Shown: positions 28,592 to 30,774 of the stretch, piece by piece
Layout of the letters: each line of letters begins with the position of its first letter
Numbering within the stretch: position 1 is the first letter of the stretch
Assembly (NCBI GenBank): GCA_900404475.1
Contig: OUQQ01000195.1
Span: forward strand, 1-30,774
Length of the DNA: 30,774 nt
Reading direction: 5' to 3'
Source: Spongospora subterranea
Lineage: Eukaryota > Endomyxa > Phytomyxea > Plasmodiophorida > Plasmodiophoridae
Program-made: the position numbers and the translations under genes
Notes under the pieces: model-generated
Told to the model about the DNA's origin: nothing
Database searches by the model: none
Seen by the model: only the letters and a program-made list of their open reading frames with translations

Positions 28592-29859
28592 GTCATCGGC
28601 GAAGTTGGAAATGAGTTGCTGAGCAGTTGTAGCGGTGGACTGAGCTTCCTTGCCAACATCAGTGAGTTAACAAGGTCCATTGTATCGATTGAATTCCAGA
28701 TAACCAGCAGTCATCTGACAATGATGAGGTTCGCTGCCGAAGACAAACTGTTAACTGGATCTTCTTTAATACGAATCATTTTGAAAACCTGCTCGCTGTC
28801 CAGGAATTGATCCATATCAGCAAGACGATCGACAATTGAGATTTTTAGACAATTCAAATAATGTTGCTAGCGCGAGACTATCAACCACATGACCCAGTAC
28901 TTTATCGAGCGTATGTTAGACAATGCCGGGTTCTCTGATTTTCCGCGAAAGGAACGCGATGGAACGTTCTTTTCAACAAAACCTGAGAAAATATCACGCC
29001 GATGGCGACTTCTAATGCGTCAATTTGAACAAAACAATTTGATTGCTGATATGAACCGAATAAAGAATATGGGGAAAGGCGTGCTACTTGTGATTGCGGT
29101 TGAGATACGTTGTGCGTTTTTCCAGATCTGGGCGTAGTGCGGCAAAGTACGTTGGGATCATGGTAGCATCGATTAAGCGAAACATCGGCAAATCAAAAAG
29201 GGGTGATCTGAGTAGCAGGATTGGAGAAAATACCAAGGTGCTGTTCAAGATCTATCTCAACTGCTTGAACATCGGCAACGATCTCGACAAATTTTTACCG
29301 GGGTCACGAAAGGCGCATTTATCGAGATTGAAGAGCACAGTTTCCCCAGCACTGTTCACACGACCTCCTTCAAAGACGACAGACTGTCCGGTGCATCATT
29401 CATGTTTTCATTTGCGTTTGAAAAAAATTGAGGGCTTTACCGTTTATCAAACTGTTGAGTGTTACCGTATTCTCTCCTCTCAATCCTCGATTATCCTTCA
29501 AGTGAAATTCCAACGAGGGGAGCGCACATCGATCTCATTCTTGAGGCAAACCATCTCGGTTTGCATCCACTTTCGCCTGCCTAAAGTCAAATCCCTGGCT
29601 CCGACATGCTGTTCGGGTCTGCAAAACTTGACAATGCTTCCTTTATTTTATTCGGGTTTGTCAATGTATTTCTTGATTGTCTGTTCTTGTCAGCATCGCT
29701 TTCCTCTGTGATTCCCGCATGACCGCAGGCGCTTTTTCAGTCGCAAGACTTGGCATCACTCTACCATCGCCCATGGTGGTAGCAACCTCCAACCATTCAC
29801 CAAAATTGCCTTCCTTCGACGGCTGCCGATTTCGGATACGATTAGAAGCCGTCTTGTAC
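28592..29859. other. No recognised gene, several short open frames
   Basis: The minus strand near 28810-28700 offers an ATG-initiated 34-codon frame (MDQFLDSEQVFKMIRIKED at its start). The plus strand 29094-29711 is open for 205 codons without motifs or a convincing start. I cannot support a gene here. Confidence 0.35.
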
Positions 29860-29957
29860 AATAGGAATGATGATCCATTTGAATTGTTCCTTTAGGATGT
29901 CTTCATAGATGGTTCGTGGATTATCTCAGCAAAAACACTGCTGAATTCATCGAATCC
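29860..29957 (-). pseudogene. P4 fragment, inverted piece of an oxygenase-like gene
   Basis: Read on the minus strand, FAEIIHE then (one base out of frame) IYEDILKEQFKWIIIPI matches the segment before the HxD motif in P1-P3 (P3: FGEVIQHN, IYEDIRKEHPNWIVIPM). It ends at about 29957, where the plus-strand part of P4 begins. Confidence 0.75.
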
Positions 29958-30450
29958 ACGAGGAGCATTCCAATTGGATAGCCATTCCTATTTGTACAGT
30001 ACGCCATATCAAACAATTTTCAGTATTCTGTACGAAAGGATCGCGAAGCTGGTATTGATGACCTGTTGAAACAATACCAATCATCGTCTGCGGAAGTCAA
30101 AGTTTAGCAATCGTCAAATCCGCAGCTCTGAAAGATTAGTGCCATCCTGAACAACGCAGTCGAAATGTCGACGCTCGAGAGTATAATGAGATTTGTTGAA
30201 GCAGGGCCATTAACATTGACACATGGCGATCAATTCGGTGAGAGTCTTAACAACATTTGCTTCTGTAGCGAGCATAACCTTCAATCGCTTGTAAGATCCG
30301 AATCTACAGTAGAAATGATGGGAACACACAATTGAACAAGCAGCCCACTGAAGTTCATGTCTGGGATTTGCAACCTGTCGCCCATCCAACCTTAAGACTT
30401 GATGATGGGGAACTAATATTGGCCAAATGGGATAGGACCGACTGTCCAAG
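29958..30450 (+). pseudogene. P4: fourth oxygenase-like copy, broken
   Basis: It starts mid-gene with EEHSNWIAIPI and continues through AGIDDLLKQYQS. It keeps remnants of the central region (GGCCATTAACATTGACAC, related to the WPLAFTPA coding segment), TGGGATTTGCAACCTGTC (the WDSRTV position) and CTTGATGATGGGGAA (IGDGE). Near 30419 it retains TTGGCCAAATGGGATA (the LAEMGY position). The HxD triplet is lost and stops and frameshifts are frequent. The N-terminal third is absent except for the inverted piece at 29860-29957. Non-functional. Confidence 0.85.
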
Positions 30451-30705
30451 CTCGTCAGGAGGACGGAGAGGCAGTCGGCGAGTACGTCTCTCGGGTGAAT
30501 TAATTTGCTGATGCACTGCGAGCAATAGCACCACCCAGCATCATCGCTGTTGGAGACCATCTCCTTGCAGTCATCATTCTTAATGGCTTCAATCCGCATA
30601 TTTCATAATTTCGGTCGATGATCCAACCGAGGTCGCCGAAAACGAAACGCTATCAAGACTGGATACCTTCTCATAAATGGAAGCCATGTTGGCATTCTTG
30701 TATTC
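30451..30705 (-). other. Possible minus-strand coding segment, not recognised
   Basis: An ATG at 30599 opens a frame (MRIEAIKNDDCKEMV, then AGWCYCSQCISKLIHPRDV) that overlaps the P4 remnant. Another minus-strand ATG near 30690 gives MASIYEKVSSLDSVSFSATS to a stop. Neither is supported by motifs. Confidence 0.2.
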
Positions 30706-30713
30706 TATATAAA
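30706..30713 (+). promoter_or_regulatory. TATA box of a gene entering at the right edge
   Basis: TATATAAA, 60 bp upstream of an ATG at 30766 with context GAACCATGTG. A pyrimidine-rich stretch (TCATTCTCCTCC) lies between them, as is common in fungal leaders. Confidence 0.4.
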
Positions 30714-30765
30714 TGTCGTGATTCAGCCCACGTTAAGCAGTCATTCTCCTCCACATACGCGAACC

Positions 30766-30774
30766 ATGTGCGTG
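30766..30774 (+). CDS. Possible start of a gene cut by the window edge
   Basis: Only ATG TGC GTG is visible, so product and family are unknown. Support comes solely from the spacing to the TATA box at 30706. Confidence 0.25.

Noticed and set aside
1..30774. CRISPR arrays, rRNA or tRNA genes
   Set aside because: No regularly spaced direct repeats with unique spacers and no recognisable rRNA or tRNA sequence were seen. The tandem repeats present have no spacer pattern.

Overview
The window reads as a repeat-rich, gene-poor stretch of a eukaryotic nuclear genome, most probably fungal. Three things point that way: a secreted NodB-type chitin/polysaccharide deacetylase with short GT-AG introns (two of 65-67 nt), debris of Ty3/gypsy, Ty1/copia, LINE-type and FAR1/MULE-type elements, and no bacterial-style operons. 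I cannot place it more precisely; a chytrid or another plant- or animal-associated fungus would fit, but that is inference. I recognised no rRNA or tRNA gene and no CRISPR array.

Layout. 1-365 (-): Ty3 Gag fragment running off the left edge. 467-4623 (+): decayed Ty3/gypsy element (gag, protease, RT, RNase H, integrase) whose RT is split by a 293-bp palindrome-rich insertion with perfect 16-bp terminal inverted repeats (2215-2507). 4660-5423 (-): FAR1/MULE N-terminal fragment. 6058-7260 (+): first copy of a secreted, putative Fe(II)/2-oxoglutarate oxygenase-like protein (P1). 7667-8470 (-): Ty1/copia integrase debris. 9446-11121: second Ty3/gypsy pol, folded into an inverted repeat with two 355-bp arms. 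11140-16610: tandem segmental duplication. Its first half holds an apparently intact four-exon deacetylase gene (12286-13475), its second half a deleted pseudogene copy. 16638-18652 (-): unrecognised, probably spliced gene(s), with a paralogue at 22066-22675. 19652-20767 (+): second oxygenase-like copy (P2). 21100-21692: LINE endonuclease fragment. 22845-23824: MULE transposase pseudogene. 24025-26662: tandem repeats and unresolved sequence. 26712-27815 (+): third oxygenase-like copy (P3). 29860-30450: a fourth, broken and partly inverted oxygenase-like copy (P4). A TATA box and a start codon lie at the right edge.

The most interesting content is the four-member family P1-P4. Each intact member has an N-terminal signal peptide followed by a domain that follows the order of motifs in the CmcJ/NvfI/AsaB-type hydroxylase/desaturase family: HxD, then NIWxPxxxxxxWPLA, WYT..MxPxEV, a distal SRTVAH and an Arg in SSxxxRLL. 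P1 carries the HxD block three times at an exact 15-residue period. Secreted 2OG-oxygenase-like proteins amplified beside a secreted chitin deacetylase, in a transposon-rich region, resemble the setting of fungal host-interaction genes. That role is inferred from setting and secretion only.
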